Source: Skeletonema tropicum (Eukaryota > Bacillariophyta > Thalassiosirophyceae > Thalassiosirales > Thalassiosiraceae). From it: a stretch of 64,000 nucleotides of DNA. The notes beneath the pieces were generated by a model, which did not search any database, was not told the DNA's origin, and saw nothing but the letters and a program-made list of their open reading frames with translations. Numbering within the stretch: position 1 is the first letter of the stretch; every line of letters begins with the position of its first letter. Where the stretch lies: positions 1,240,001 through 1,304,000 of the forward strand of contig CM074132.1 in NCBI GenBank assembly GCA_037178625.1. The letters are read 5' to 3'. The position numbers were made by a program, and so were the translations under genes. Positions 29,793-39,622 of this stretch are shown one piece after another.

Positions 29793-31328
29793 CTAAAAAC
29801 TAAAAGGTCCGATACCCGTTGTAATAAAATACGGATGCAGCAAGAATCCAGTGATATCTGGTCTTTTCCTAGGATCCAAGTCTAGACAATTCTCAATCAA
29901 ATCACGCAACTTTGCATCGGGTACACTGCTTACATCTACTGTAAAACCATCCGCACACACAGTTTTGGCTACATTGCTACCCTTCTTGAAGTAAGGGCTA
30001 CCCGTAGACAGCTCGAACAACATCATACCCAATGACCACATATCATAGGAATAATCCAACACAAACTCGCGAGCCTCTCCTGCTAGCAATGCACGAGCAA
30101 ACTCTGGAGGTGCAGCTTCCGGAGTATAGTCAATTGGGTTGTTCCTCACAGGGATGACACTCTCCAAATCAATCCCCTTCACTCCAGGCAAGCCCATTTG
30201 TCCGTTTACATCGTTCACCTCCTCATTCAGATTATCATTCCCGATCACAATGAAATTCTCAGTTTTCAAATCAGTCCAAACCAAATTACTCGAATGGACC
30301 GCTTGAATACACTGACCAGCACTTGCGGCAGCATCACGTAACGCTCGCCCACGCAATGGCATTCCTTTACGTGCAGATAACAACGCCTTGAGATCGTACT
30401 CTCCAGCCTCGATGACCAAAGCGGTACACTGCCCATCGATTTTTCGATCACTGGAAGGTACCCCGGGGATATACTCTATTTTTTTGACGAATCGACCACT
30501 GAAGAGTCCACTTTGGACCCTGTTGTAATTTGCATCTTCGAGGCGCATCCTGTCAATGTCAGGGCTGAGTTTTATAGTAACTCGCTTGACTTTGGGGATG
30601 GAGGCATTGGTACCATCGTATCCTGAAGGAATGCCGGGTTGATTGGGGTCAGATTCGTAAGCTTCCCAAATCCTAGCTTGTCGACCAGATGACTGTTGAG
30701 GTTTGCCAGCTAAGAGATATTTGCCGTTTCTGCCAACTGTAGCGCCGGTAAGTGAAAAGGTCGATTTGGCAAGCTTTAACAGTTGAGCTGGTTGAATCTT
30801 TTGTTCTGAAGGTTTTGCTGCTGCTGGTTTCGGTTTAACTGCAACCGCAGCTTTAGCTGGCTGGACCTGCCTCGAAGGAGCTTTCGACACTACTATCTGT
30901 TTTGCAGCAGCAGCAGCGGCTGCCTCCTTCGCCTTCTTTTGCGCTTCTACTACTGCAGGGATAGATGCCCCCCATGCCGCACTACTCAATTTGTATTTCG
31001 ATCCACTTTTAGTTTGAACTACCAAGTTTTCGTTGATGGCGCTTGGGTCAGATTTTATTGGGGAAGTGGTGATTTTTTGGCCATCCGGTATGGTAGGATG
31101 ATTACTTACCACGCCAGAGATGATACCCTTGGACGAATCGTATCTCCAGCTATCGATGATCGGTGGTCCTGCTTGGAGGGGTGGACAGTAAATGTTATTG
31201 TCACTTTGGCGGTGGCGTGGTGAGGACGATGTGATGATTCCGGCAGCTGGTGTTGGGGCGAACGCCGCTGCTGAGTGGATGCAAGCGACCGAAAGCACCG
31301 CTGTGAGGACAGCCTCTGATACTCTCAT
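29793..31328 (-). CDS. Plastid-targeted protein-kinase-like protein
   Basis: A 511-aa protein. The N-terminus is a signal peptide followed by SAAAFAPTPA, a canonical diatom ASAFAP plastid-import site. After an Ala/Lys-rich linker (residues about 130-190) comes a divergent kinase fold. The lobe hinge is TALVIEAGEYDLKALL, and the catalytic loop is HSSNLVWTDLKTENFIV (HRD replaced by VWTD, catalytic Asp and Asn kept). The metal-binding Asp sits in GIDLES rather than DFG, with APPEFARALL as the APE-like segment. DMWSLGMMLFELSTG and LDLDPRKRPDITGFLLHPYF close the C-lobe. The Gly-rich loop is weak, so ATP binding is uncertain. It may be an atypical plastid kinase; substrate unknown. Confidence 0.8.
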   Translation of the reverse strand: MRVSEAVLTAVLSVACIHSAAAFAPTPAAGIITSSSPRHRQSDNNIYCPPLQAGPPIIDSWRYDSSKGIISGVVSNHPTIPDGQKITTSPIKSDPSAINENLVVQTKSGSKYKLSSAAWGASIPAVVEAQKKAKEAAAAAAAKQIVVSKAPSRQVQPAKAAVAVKPKPAAAKPSEQKIQPAQLLKLAKSTFSLTGATVGRNGKYLLAGKPQQSSGRQARIWEAYESDPNQPGIPSGYDGTNASIPKVKRVTIKLSPDIDRMRLEDANYNRVQSGLFSGRFVKKIEYIPGVPSSDRKIDGQCTALVIEAGEYDLKALLSARKGMPLRGRALRDAAASAGQCIQAVHSSNLVWTDLKTENFIVIGNDNLNEEVNDVNGQMGLPGVKGIDLESVIPVRNNPIDYTPEAAPPEFARALLAGEAREFVLDYSYDMWSLGMMLFELSTGSPYFKKGSNVAKTVCADGFTVDVSSVPDAKLRDLIENCLDLDPRKRPDITGFLLHPYFITTGIGPFSF

Positions 31329-31742
31329 GTTTTAAAGTATGATGCAAAGTTTTACGTATGGTAGTGTCGAAAGGAGGGAGATCGACCGCTTTCACCCACA
31401 CTTCCGCAGTGAACGAATGTTGAAGGAGCTTGGGCGGCTGCATGCGGCAGGCATCGGCTGATAATAAGTAGCTTCACGTGTTCTTCGGCAAGCGACGTCA
31501 CAAGGAAGCAAAAGATACCTCAATTTTTGCGGGATTGTGTCGTACTGGTACTCGACTGTCGTATCTCTCCACAAACTGACTCATTTTTTCATCTCAACCA
31601 AGCATGACCATGCCGTGTCATTGATTTTTATTGATTAGCTACCATACTCCGTGAGCCAAAGTGGACGACTGGCGTTGAAACAGTTGTAATCACATAATAT
31701 CAAGCGACACCGACAACTACATCAAGTTTTTCCATTCATCAG

Positions 31743-32633
31743 ATGTACAGTCTTCCTCCAACGTTTCCCGGCCGGGCGGGCCAACTGATCACCATCCTCC
31801 AGCTTGTCGTCGTCCTAACAAGCTATGCAAACGAAAAGAATCCTGAGACTCGTGCACAATATTCCAAATTCAGCCAATCTGGTAGCGGAGTGTCAAATCA
31901 ATTGAAGAAAACTGCATCTTCGCCAGCTACGTGGCCGTCAAGGTTGGCAATGTTTGTAATTTATGCTCCTGCGCTTATCGTATCGGTCGTCCTTCTGGTG
32001 CTTGGCAGTAACAACGACATTTACAATGAATTATCATTCAGCATTCCAAAGCCATCTACCGCAGCCTATTTATGTTCAATTCACTTCGCTAAGAGAGTTG
32101 CAGAAGTTTTGTTTTTGCATAGTTACTCTGGAAGGACTGATATTGGCACACCGTGCATGATAGGAGTATTTTATTCTCTCATCACTACCTTGGTGGCGTA
32201 TGCTGGAAGTATGAGTACACCACTAGCTGCAGATTTGTTTAGTGGAAACTATAATGCAAGAGATATGCTTGGTGTGTCTGTGTTCGTGGTTGGAATTCTT
32301 GGCAACTTTTATCATCACTACCTCCTTGCAAAGTTGCGTAGCAGCTCCAACAAACAAAACAAGTCAGCTGCAAGTGGTAGTGCAGCAAAGAAATATGTTG
32401 CTCCCAAGGGCGGTTTGTTCAAGTATTGTGCAGCACCACATTATTTCTTTGAGCTCATCGGTTGGGCTGGCGTGGCAATCGTTGCCGATCACTTGAATGT
32501 CTACCTTGCTATGGCTGGTATGACAAGTTATCTTGCTGGAAGGAGCGTTGCACAAAATGATTTCAACCGTGAAAGATTTAAGGAGAAAGATTGGCCTAGA
32601 GATAGAAAGAACTTGATTCCATTTGTTTTTTAG
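31743..32633 (+). CDS. Steroid 5-alpha-reductase (SRD5A)-family membrane enzyme
   Basis: A 296-aa multi-pass protein. The C-terminal domain matches the 3-oxo-5-alpha-steroid 4-dehydrogenase family: YVAPKGGLFKYCAAPHYFFE, then ELIGWAGVAIVADHL, then ending RFKEKDWPRDRKNLIPFVF, the family's KxxxxPRxRKxLIPF end that contacts NADPH. Upstream helices include HFAKRVAEVLFLHSY, which also fits. Enzymes of this family reduce C=C bonds next to a carbonyl in sterols, polyprenols (DFG10/SRD5A3) or enoyl-CoA (TSC13). The KGGLFKY and LIPF signatures favour the SRD5A branch. Likely in the ER membrane. It is divergent from the kinase-like gene, with 414 bp between starts. Confidence 0.83.
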   Translation: MYSLPPTFPGRAGQLITILQLVVVLTSYANEKNPETRAQYSKFSQSGSGVSNQLKKTASSPATWPSRLAMFVIYAPALIVSVVLLVLGSNNDIYNELSFSIPKPSTAAYLCSIHFAKRVAEVLFLHSYSGRTDIGTPCMIGVFYSLITTLVAYAGSMSTPLAADLFSGNYNARDMLGVSVFVVGILGNFYHHYLLAKLRSSSNKQNKSAASGSAAKKYVAPKGGLFKYCAAPHYFFELIGWAGVAIVADHLNVYLAMAGMTSYLAGRSVAQNDFNRERFKEKDWPRDRKNLIPFVF

Positions 32634-32811
32634 TGAGAGAGTTCACATCATATGTTTAAATTAGATAGTGCTAAGACGTAGCTATTATTGTGACCTAAGC
32701 AGCATCGCAGTTCAGTTACTTGCTTTGCAACACTTTTTGGCTCAGTATGCAGCCATGAATCTCACCGACAACAGAGACAATGGAACATATTATATAAACT
32801 ATAGTGTTGAG

Positions 32812-34332
32812 TTACACAAGCATGCCATCAACATCATCTAATACTTTCGATTTCACCCAAAAGTCATTTGCATGTCTTGACTCCTTCAGAAGTTTACCAT
32901 TGACCTCAATTTCATCCAGTATCCAATTTGACACAGATTGAGCAATACGATGCGCAGGATCATGCATGCAAGAAGGGTAGAAAGTATGTGTCATTGCAAG
33001 TCCCAACTTGATTTCTATGGTTTCATGTAGATCAATCAAACTGTTGTATCTCGTCACAGAGGATTTGTATTCAGAAAGGTTCGTTGGAAAAGTATGTGCC
33101 TTTCCAAGCAGTACAAGATCCTTTCGGGTCATGATATAATTGATCTTGAGCTTTTTTGAAGCCATTATCCACGCCATATCAATGACGTTTCCAAGCTGCT
33201 GCTCGATTCTCATCAAGGTGTCTGCAATAGAAACTCCATTCTTGCAGTTGATTGCCATGTTCTTTTGTAAATAAGATGCTATTCGTTTGGGTATGGGAGA
33301 AACGGAAATTGCAGCACCCTTCATTTCATCTTTGCCACGTTGTGCTGAACTTTCTTTATTTAGACTAATCCATTCGCCTGAACGTTCTATTGCTGCATCT
33401 GCTACAAGCGCTGACTGAAACTTGACAAACACACGAAATACATTGGAACATCTATCAACCTTGATTCTACCTGCCGTTGCAACATTGGATGAATCATTTT
33501 GTACATCCCATCCGTCTAAAGCCGTCTCGTTTGATGGCAAAACAAAGATCAATGATGGATCCAATCCCTGAAAAAATTTACGAATGTGTTCTGGCTTGAC
33601 TCCAACGGGAAGACCATGTAATCGTACAATATTGGAATGATCATCTTTCGTCACTGCTCTACGAACCAAATCATCCGTATCAGGAAACCATCCATCAACG
33701 TTTGGATCTACAGCAATCCGTCTTCTCTTCCGTGTCGGTGGTTTGACAATCTTTTTCTGAGTCACTTGCGATTGTTGTGTCAGTTGTGATGACTTCTCCG
33801 CCTGCTTCCCTCTTTCAATGGGAGGTAGAATACCTTCATCTAGACGAACGATTTCCTTCCGTTTCTTATTCTCCTGTTCAAGTTTGTAGAGTCTTCTAGT
33901 CTTTTCACCAATTTTCTTCAAGTCTACGATTGATGTTGGATCGTCATTAAGTTTGTAACATTTCTTTGTTGTCCCGATCCTTTGCAGCTGTTTGTTTGCT
34001 GCTGGAATTTTTGCTTCGGTTGTGGATTGGTACCATTCTCTACTGATGCAATCGCCAGTTTGCGTTTGTAACGTATATCGTTCGCCATCATTTGTCTGCT
34101 TCGAAATTGTGCCATCAACCGCATTAGCTACTTTGATTGTGATTGATGGATTTTCATCATTAGTCTGCTGCCCAAGCTCTTCACGGCTGGCCACAAGACG
34201 AGAGTTACTGGACAGATTGGATAAGAGCGATGCCGGCAGTTGAAGATGGAGCAGTGGTGGAAGATTAATGTTTCTTCCGTCAGTTGATTTTGATGATGCA
34301 TGTTCTGTGTCGTTGCGGAGTGTAAACTCCAT
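32812..34332 (-). CDS. RRM-like putative RNA-binding protein, unknown
   Basis: A 506-aa protein. The central region has one RRM-like fold: NIVRLHGLPVGVKPEHIRKF as RNP2-type strand and helix, followed by PSLIFVLP and VFRVFVKFQSALVADAAIER as RNP1-type strand and helix. A basic segment precedes it (KPPTRKRRRIAVDPNVDGWF), with nuclear-signal character. The N-terminal half is Ser/Gln/Lys-rich; the C-terminal 180 residues look helical (MRIEQQLGNVIDMAWIMASK) and are unassigned. The role is inferred only from the RRM. Intronless; its upstream region abuts the repeat island. Confidence 0.55.
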   Translation of the reverse strand: MEFTLRNDTEHASSKSTDGRNINLPPLLHLQLPASLLSNLSSNSRLVASREELGQQTNDENPSITIKVANAVDGTISKQTNDGERYTLQTQTGDCISREWYQSTTEAKIPAANKQLQRIGTTKKCYKLNDDPTSIVDLKKIGEKTRRLYKLEQENKKRKEIVRLDEGILPPIERGKQAEKSSQLTQQSQVTQKKIVKPPTRKRRRIAVDPNVDGWFPDTDDLVRRAVTKDDHSNIVRLHGLPVGVKPEHIRKFFQGLDPSLIFVLPSNETALDGWDVQNDSSNVATAGRIKVDRCSNVFRVFVKFQSALVADAAIERSGEWISLNKESSAQRGKDEMKGAAISVSPIPKRIASYLQKNMAINCKNGVSIADTLMRIEQQLGNVIDMAWIMASKKLKINYIMTRKDLVLLGKAHTFPTNLSEYKSSVTRYNSLIDLHETIEIKLGLAMTHTFYPSCMHDPAHRIAQSVSNWILDEIEVNGKLLKESRHANDFWVKSKVLDDVDGMLV

Positions 34333-34500
34333 CTTTTTACTGGTGGTGAAGTAATACAGGTTGCTTGCTTGCTATCGAAGACTGTCGAAAGAGCAAACCG
34401 CAAACCAGGCAGTACCGAAGGCAGGCTGTAGGCAGAAGTGAGCTTTGAGCCTTGAGCCGGCAGCTATGTTGTTGTAGCCTGCCTGGTTAGCGCTTGGCCT

Positions 34501-34638
34501 GTGTTTTTGCATGCAGATATATAGAGCTTCGCTTGCTATGTTTTTTTTTCACATATAAATAAGTGATTAGTTTAGGATGGTATTCAGGAGCTATTACTGG
34601 GCAAGCTGGATCTGAACTTGCCCATTTTAGGTAATAAG
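34501..34638 (+). repeat. Left copy of a 138-bp direct repeat flanking the retroelement island
   Basis: The sequence from GTGTTTTTGCATGCAGATAT to GGTAATAAG recurs at 39824-39962, differing visibly only in the length of a poly-T tract (one T). The two copies lie outside the LTR element. Between them, without that element, would be about 0.9 kb. No TG..CA ends and no flanking duplication are seen, so it is not obviously an LTR pair. Confidence 0.85.
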
Positions 34639-35350
34639 TAAGCAGGCGTAGGCAACCCTCTCACAATGTGACCGGGTTGTTGCTTCCGTGGAGGACAGAT
34701 TGGTAGGGCAACTACTGAAGAACTCGTTGGCATATGCATAAAACGTGTTGGGTGGGTGGCATGCTTAGGCAGCACATGTGGCACCGATGGTCCGAGTAGG
34801 GAGGATAGAGCCTCGGTCACCCATCGATACAACATCCATCATCCCGTCCCCCCATCAGTAAAAGATATCTCAGCATATCTTCCACAAAGGATAGTCCGTG
34901 ACAAGCTGTACACAATATTCAGCTTGGCTGGAGAACCATCCGCCCATGACTAACACTCCAGCTTGATGGAGAACTTCCACAGACGGTGCCCCTCTCTCTA
35001 GGCATCCGTCCTCCCCCCACCGGTAAAATCAAAATAAAATACAACCCCCACGGATGAAAATGAATAGAACAAAAAACCGCACCAACAACCTGGCCCCCCC
35101 GTGCAATGTAATGGCAGCGGGGGTGGTGAAGAAGTAGATGGTTAAGAGAGTGCATAAGTCGAAGGGGGTAAAACCCGTGCATCGAACGCAACGCTCAGAA
35201 TCTCTGTATAGACTGGGCTTCAGGCAGTCCCTGATCGAGGGGCCCGCCTCAAGCTATCTATTGAGATTCCATCCCCGGTGAACTAGTTGTGTTCCATAAT
35301 TGAATCCATGTTGACGTATTTTGACTCCAAAAAGAGTGAGCATTCATGGT
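34639..35350. other. Non-coding stretch between the left 138-bp repeat and the LTR element
   Basis: About 710 bp with C-rich runs and no convincing ORF on either strand. A CAAGCT..AGCTTG-type partial symmetry occurs around 34900-34970. It looks like older repeat debris; I can name nothing in it. Confidence 0.35.
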
Positions 35351-35355
35351 CTCCA

Positions 35356-35739
35356 TGTGATAGATCGCTACTTGCCGTGGATGCTCCTTCCCACAGCTCC
35401 AGTGACCTATCGGTACTGGACGGTTTTGGTGACAGTTGCCACTCGTCAGCTAGTGACTTATCGATGAATAGAAGAGTAGATCCACCAAGAAAAGAGGTAT
35501 TTATTGTTAAAACTTGATGTAAACTAGAGAGATGTTTCACTGACAGAGAATAAGTGAGCAAAGCGTCAACAGTACACTTCGACTACTTGGACTTCCGCCA
35601 AACAAAAGAGGCATCAAAGGCATGATCATCCAAAGGAATGATCGCGTCAATGACTGATTTAAGGTGTCACGCCTAAACCCGGATAGAGTCACTAACGGTA
35701 GTCGTGACGTCAGACCATCAGATGCAGCTGACCACGACA
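35356..35739 (-). repeat. 3' LTR of the retrotransposon
   Basis: 384 bp, TG..CA ends. On the minus strand it follows the polypurine tract GAGAAGGAG. The large ORF stops inside it at 35537. Nearly identical to the copy at 39239-39622. Confidence 0.92.
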
Positions 35740-38700
35740 CTCCTTCTCGGACAGTCAAGTAGCTTGAAAGAACTATTGACTTCTTACGAATGTACTGAAA
35801 GATAGCAATATCGGAGAGACTTGATGCGAGGAAAACCACGAACCAAAGACATTCATCAGCAATGGCCTTAAGATCTGGGCTGATGCGATGAACTGAAAGA
35901 ACACAAGCTCCAAAGATTCTGTTAAGATACGATGCTCCTTCTGGAGACGAGATCCCAGTATCTTGGACTTGAGTTATGGAAGGAATTGATTTGGAGTAGA
36001 GATCTTGCGCTTCGAAAATATCTTCTTGAAGATGCAAGATGTCTTGAATATCTTCGTCAGATTCGCTGAAGAAGATTGAACCACCATTGAAGAGTAGGAC
36101 AACGACCTTGGCACTTGTGAACACGCACGGATCACATTTGGATTGATCGACAAAGAACTTCGCAATTTTGCAATCAAGGAGATACGAGTGCGTCATAGGA
36201 ACAAGTCGGTGCTTCTTCTTGATACAAGAGCCAAAACGAGAGCCAAGAATCTTGACTACGTCGACGGACATAACTGAACCGAAAAAGTTGCTTCGTTGAA
36301 GACGAGGCAAAAGGGAGGATTGAACTGAGTCTTGAAGAAGACTTGTCGGCGACCAAATGGAACTTGACGAGGACTGGTCATCAAAGAGACCGAAGAGAAC
36401 CTTGTCACGAGGACAAATTTGACGAGACTCAACAGTTGGATACGGACAAACTACTTTGGATGGAAGAGACGCATCAATGTCAGCTGGCTGAGTAAAGTGT
36501 CCATCAGAAGCCTTGGAAGAGAATGCTTTCATATCTTCCCGACGATGGTAATGATGACATGAACTTTGCTTAGGAGTACCAGTTTCAGTTGAAGTTGAAC
36601 CTTGAATACCAGATACGATGAACCCGACTGCTATCATGCAGAAGAGACCCAAACCGAAATACTTCACAGAGACCCAAGAGACATTGACGAATAGGATAAG
36701 ACGATAGAGCTTGGACTTGGAAAATTCGAAGTATTTATCTCGAGAGCGAAGACGCCGAGTCCAGCTGTAGTTGATAGACTGAATGCTTTCTCCTCCTGAT
36801 GCGAAACACGAAGCTCCTTCTGATGAAGTATCACATTGTAGAATGAAGTCGTCAACATGAGAATGTACGGTGAAGGGAGGATCCGAACCAGATGGAAGAA
36901 GAACCAGATGACTGAAATGGGGTGGCTTACGTCGAGGACGAGAGCCTGGGCGATGATAAACGTAGTAGAATGATAATGATGATAATGAGCTCCTTCTGAA
37001 ACTATGCTTGCGAGATTTACGATGGGAGATCACATTTTTCTTCTGGACCGCGGGGCCCATTGAAGTTGAAGAGACGCCATTGAAGTTGAAAATCACATTC
37101 ATATCGGAGGCATTCGGCATAGCCGAGATGACGGAGAGCAGGAAGACCAAAACTGATTCTGCGTAAAGAGCATAATGGAGATGGTCCATGTAAAGGTAGA
37201 TCAGAAGGATGGCAACAACTAGGAAGAGCTGATAGGTGTGTTTCTTGCGTTGTAGAACTTGGTAGAGAGTTGAAAATGATATGGTAAAAGCTCGAAGGAT
37301 GCTGAGAATGATCAAACCGAAACCGAAGAGAGACCACAACGATTGAAACGGGTTGTTCAAGAAGATGAACAGACGGTACAACATTGATAGAAGTAGATGT
37401 TGTAATCCAGGATTGATCGGGTCTACGGAGAGCATACTACCAAAAAGGATTATCCTTGATAGAAACCCGAGGTTGGAGTGGGTAGAGAGAGTAACTTTAA
37501 GACCTGAAGTTGTACTGAAGCGCGGAAGCATATCCCTTCCCACATGAAAGACGGAGCCTACAAACTCTTGCAGAGCTCCCCACTTGATAGCAGAGACTTG
37601 AATAGGTTCTTCATGTTGTGTAACACCGCAAATAACTGGAGCGACATTCTCAACACGAAAACCAACATGGTCAAGTTGATTTTGTTCGGTCCCAGACATT
37701 GAAACTCGAACTGAGTTGTCCACATCACATCTTACAAACTGCGAATGGACAACAGCACCAGACGGAATATCGATAAACGCTGGCGATGACGGAGGAACTT
37801 GTGCAGCAGCACTACATTCTCCTCCTCCTCCTCCTGAATCGACAGGCGGAGAAATAGACGAGACATCGATGCAACGTAGATCCTGACATGCCTTGAGAGC
37901 AGAAATCGGGGCTTCATAATCAAAAGTCGTGCCGACAGATACAGAACCAGACACAATAGACGGTACAGCAGTAGGTGCAGCCGCAGAAACACCATCCTGA
38001 TCATCCGGAGGATCCAATGAAACACGAGCAGGCACAGCCACAGAAGCAACACCCTGATCTTCCGGAGGATCCACAGAGACACGAGTAGGCACTTCTTCAG
38101 AAATACGAGGAGGTTCATCCGTAGAAACAACACCATGATCTTCCGGAGGATCCACAGAAACACGAGTTGCAGACCCACACACCGCTGATAGCTTGAATTC
38201 AGCAAACAAGTCGACGAGCTTAGTATGCTCAGCCTTGGTGAGAGGAGTATCATTAATATCCGACTCCATCTTCGCTAGGAGAGCAGCAAAACCTTCTGCT
38301 CCATCATCAAAAGTAGTAGGCGAAGCAGAGGCTGAGTTGCTAGCATCACTGCTAGCGGGGGCAACAGAGGACATAATGTCTCGGAGCCACATTGGTGGTC
38401 TAGCCGCTGGGCTAGACGGGCTGCTAGCGACATAGCCAGCAGGGGCTTCATTAAGCCACAAAGGTGTGCTAGCCACTGGGCTAGGCAGGCTGCTAGCATT
38501 TCTAGCAGCAGCAGGGGCTGCATTGAGCCATGAAGAGGTGCTAGCCACTGGGCTAGTCGGGCTGCTAGCATTTCTAGCAGCAGCAGGGGCTTCATTGAGC
38601 CACGATGAGGAACTAGCCACTTGACTAGTCGCGCTGGCAACATTTCCAGCAGGGGCTTCGGGAGGGACAGCCTCTGGAAACCACATCAAATCACCATCCC

Positions 38701-38854
38701 AATCACGAGGAGCCTGAACAGACAAGGGCGCTTGAGTACGAGGAGGGGCGGTGGTCTCCTCACTTCGAGGAGTTACGGACTCCACACTTGAGACATCACT
38801 CACGATAGTTGGCGCCAACGGAGGGTCTAAGGGAGTCATAAAAGGCGACTGCAT
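35537..38854 (-). CDS. 1105-codon ORF of the LTR element, no known domain
   Basis: This frame fills almost the whole interior and ends within the 3' LTR. I recognise no family. The N-terminal 330 residues are Ala/Pro/Ser-rich with two sets of tandem repeats. One is three to four copies of about 23 residues around SPVASTSSWLNAAPAAARN. The other is three copies of RVSVDPPEDxGV. Around residues 460-600 there are strongly hydrophobic helices (LWSLFGFGLIILSILRAF, YQLFLVVAILLIYLYMDH, ESVLVFLLSVISAMP), and another (FGLGLFCMIAVGFIVSGI) follows near 750, so it could be a multi-pass membrane protein. The C-terminal third is Ser/Asp-rich. A frame this long with repeats kept in phase argues for coding. 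It could be an env-like, captured host or novel gag-like product. Confidence 0.6.
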   Translation of the reverse strand: MQSPFMTPLDPPLAPTIVSDVSSVESVTPRSEETTAPPRTQAPLSVQAPRDWDGDLMWFPEAVPPEAPAGNVASATSQVASSSSWLNEAPAAARNASSPTSPVASTSSWLNAAPAAARNASSLPSPVASTPLWLNEAPAGYVASSPSSPAARPPMWLRDIMSSVAPASSDASNSASASPTTFDDGAEGFAALLAKMESDINDTPLTKAEHTKLVDLFAEFKLSAVCGSATRVSVDPPEDHGVVSTDEPPRISEEVPTRVSVDPPEDQGVASVAVPARVSLDPPDDQDGVSAAAPTAVPSIVSGSVSVGTTFDYEAPISALKACQDLRCIDVSSISPPVDSGGGGGECSAAAQVPPSSPAFIDIPSGAVVHSQFVRCDVDNSVRVSMSGTEQNQLDHVGFRVENVAPVICGVTQHEEPIQVSAIKWGALQEFVGSVFHVGRDMLPRFSTTSGLKVTLSTHSNLGFLSRIILFGSMLSVDPINPGLQHLLLSMLYRLFIFLNNPFQSLWSLFGFGLIILSILRAFTISFSTLYQVLQRKKHTYQLFLVVAILLIYLYMDHLHYALYAESVLVFLLSVISAMPNASDMNVIFNFNGVSSTSMGPAVQKKNVISHRKSRKHSFRRSSLSSLSFYYVYHRPGSRPRRKPPHFSHLVLLPSGSDPPFTVHSHVDDFILQCDTSSEGASCFASGGESIQSINYSWTRRLRSRDKYFEFSKSKLYRLILFVNVSWVSVKYFGLGLFCMIAVGFIVSGIQGSTSTETGTPKQSSCHHYHRREDMKAFSSKASDGHFTQPADIDASLPSKVVCPYPTVESRQICPRDKVLFGLFDDQSSSSSIWSPTSLLQDSVQSSLLPRLQRSNFFGSVMSVDVVKILGSRFGSCIKKKHRLVPMTHSYLLDCKIAKFFVDQSKCDPCVFTSAKVVVLLFNGGSIFFSESDEDIQDILHLQEDIFEAQDLYSKSIPSITQVQDTGISSPEGASYLNRIFGACVLSVHRISPDLKAIADECLWFVVFLASSLSDIAIFQYIRKKSIVLSSYLTVREGVSWSAASDGLTSRLPLVTLSGFRRDTLNQSLTRSFLWMIMPLMPLLFGGSPSSRSVLLTLCSLILCQ

Positions 38855-39238
38855 TGTTAACGGTGCAGAGGCGAATCTACTTACTTATATGCTTTTGACA
38901 CAATGGAATCTAGCGGGTGGCTTTTGACGCAATGGAATCTAGCCGGCACAACTGAACTTGACGATGATGAATCCTTCAGGGGCCAATGTACTCCGAACGA
39001 GGTGTAGCTAGCACGCAAACTTCGGAGGAATGTTCAAAACTTAACTGGGTGAAAACTTAGGGTGACTACCAACGAAGGAGGCGGGTGATCAAGCCGACCA
39101 AACAACGGAGAGAAGTCGATGGGGTTGTTGCGATGGGCAGCAAACGAAGATAGCTCAGGGCATTCGAAGAGATACCAAAAGCTGACGAGGAAATAGCAAC
39201 CTTATACACCAAGAAAGCGTAGTTGGGCTACTATAACC

Positions 39239-39622
39239 TGTGATAGATCGCTACTTGCCGTGGATGCTCCTTCCCACAGCTCCAGTGACCTATCGGTACT
39301 GGACGGTTTTGGTGACAGTTGCCACTCGTCAGCTAGTGACTTATCGATGGATAGAAGAGTAGATCCACCAAGAAAAGAGGTATTTATTGTTAAAACTTGA
39401 TGTAAACTAGAGAGATGTTTCACTGACAGAGAATAAGTGAGCAAAGCGTCAACAGTACACTTCGACTACTTGGACTTCCGCCAAACAAAAGAGGCATCAA
39501 AGGCATGATCATCCAAAGGAATGATCGCGTCAATGACTGATTTAAGGTGTCACGCCTAAACCCGGATAGAGTCACTAACGGTAGTCGTGACGTCAGACCA
39601 TCAGATGCAGCTGACCACGACA
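39239..39622 (-). repeat. 5' LTR of the retrotransposon
   Basis: 384 bp copy of the left LTR, followed on the minus strand by the candidate primer-binding site GGTTATAGTAGCCC. Short frames here duplicate the end of the large ORF. Confidence 0.92.

Noticed and set aside
36810..36880. HVDDF in the retroelement ORF as a reverse-transcriptase YxDD motif
   Set aside because: The Tyr is missing and no neighbouring palm-domain motifs are present; a chance match is more likely.
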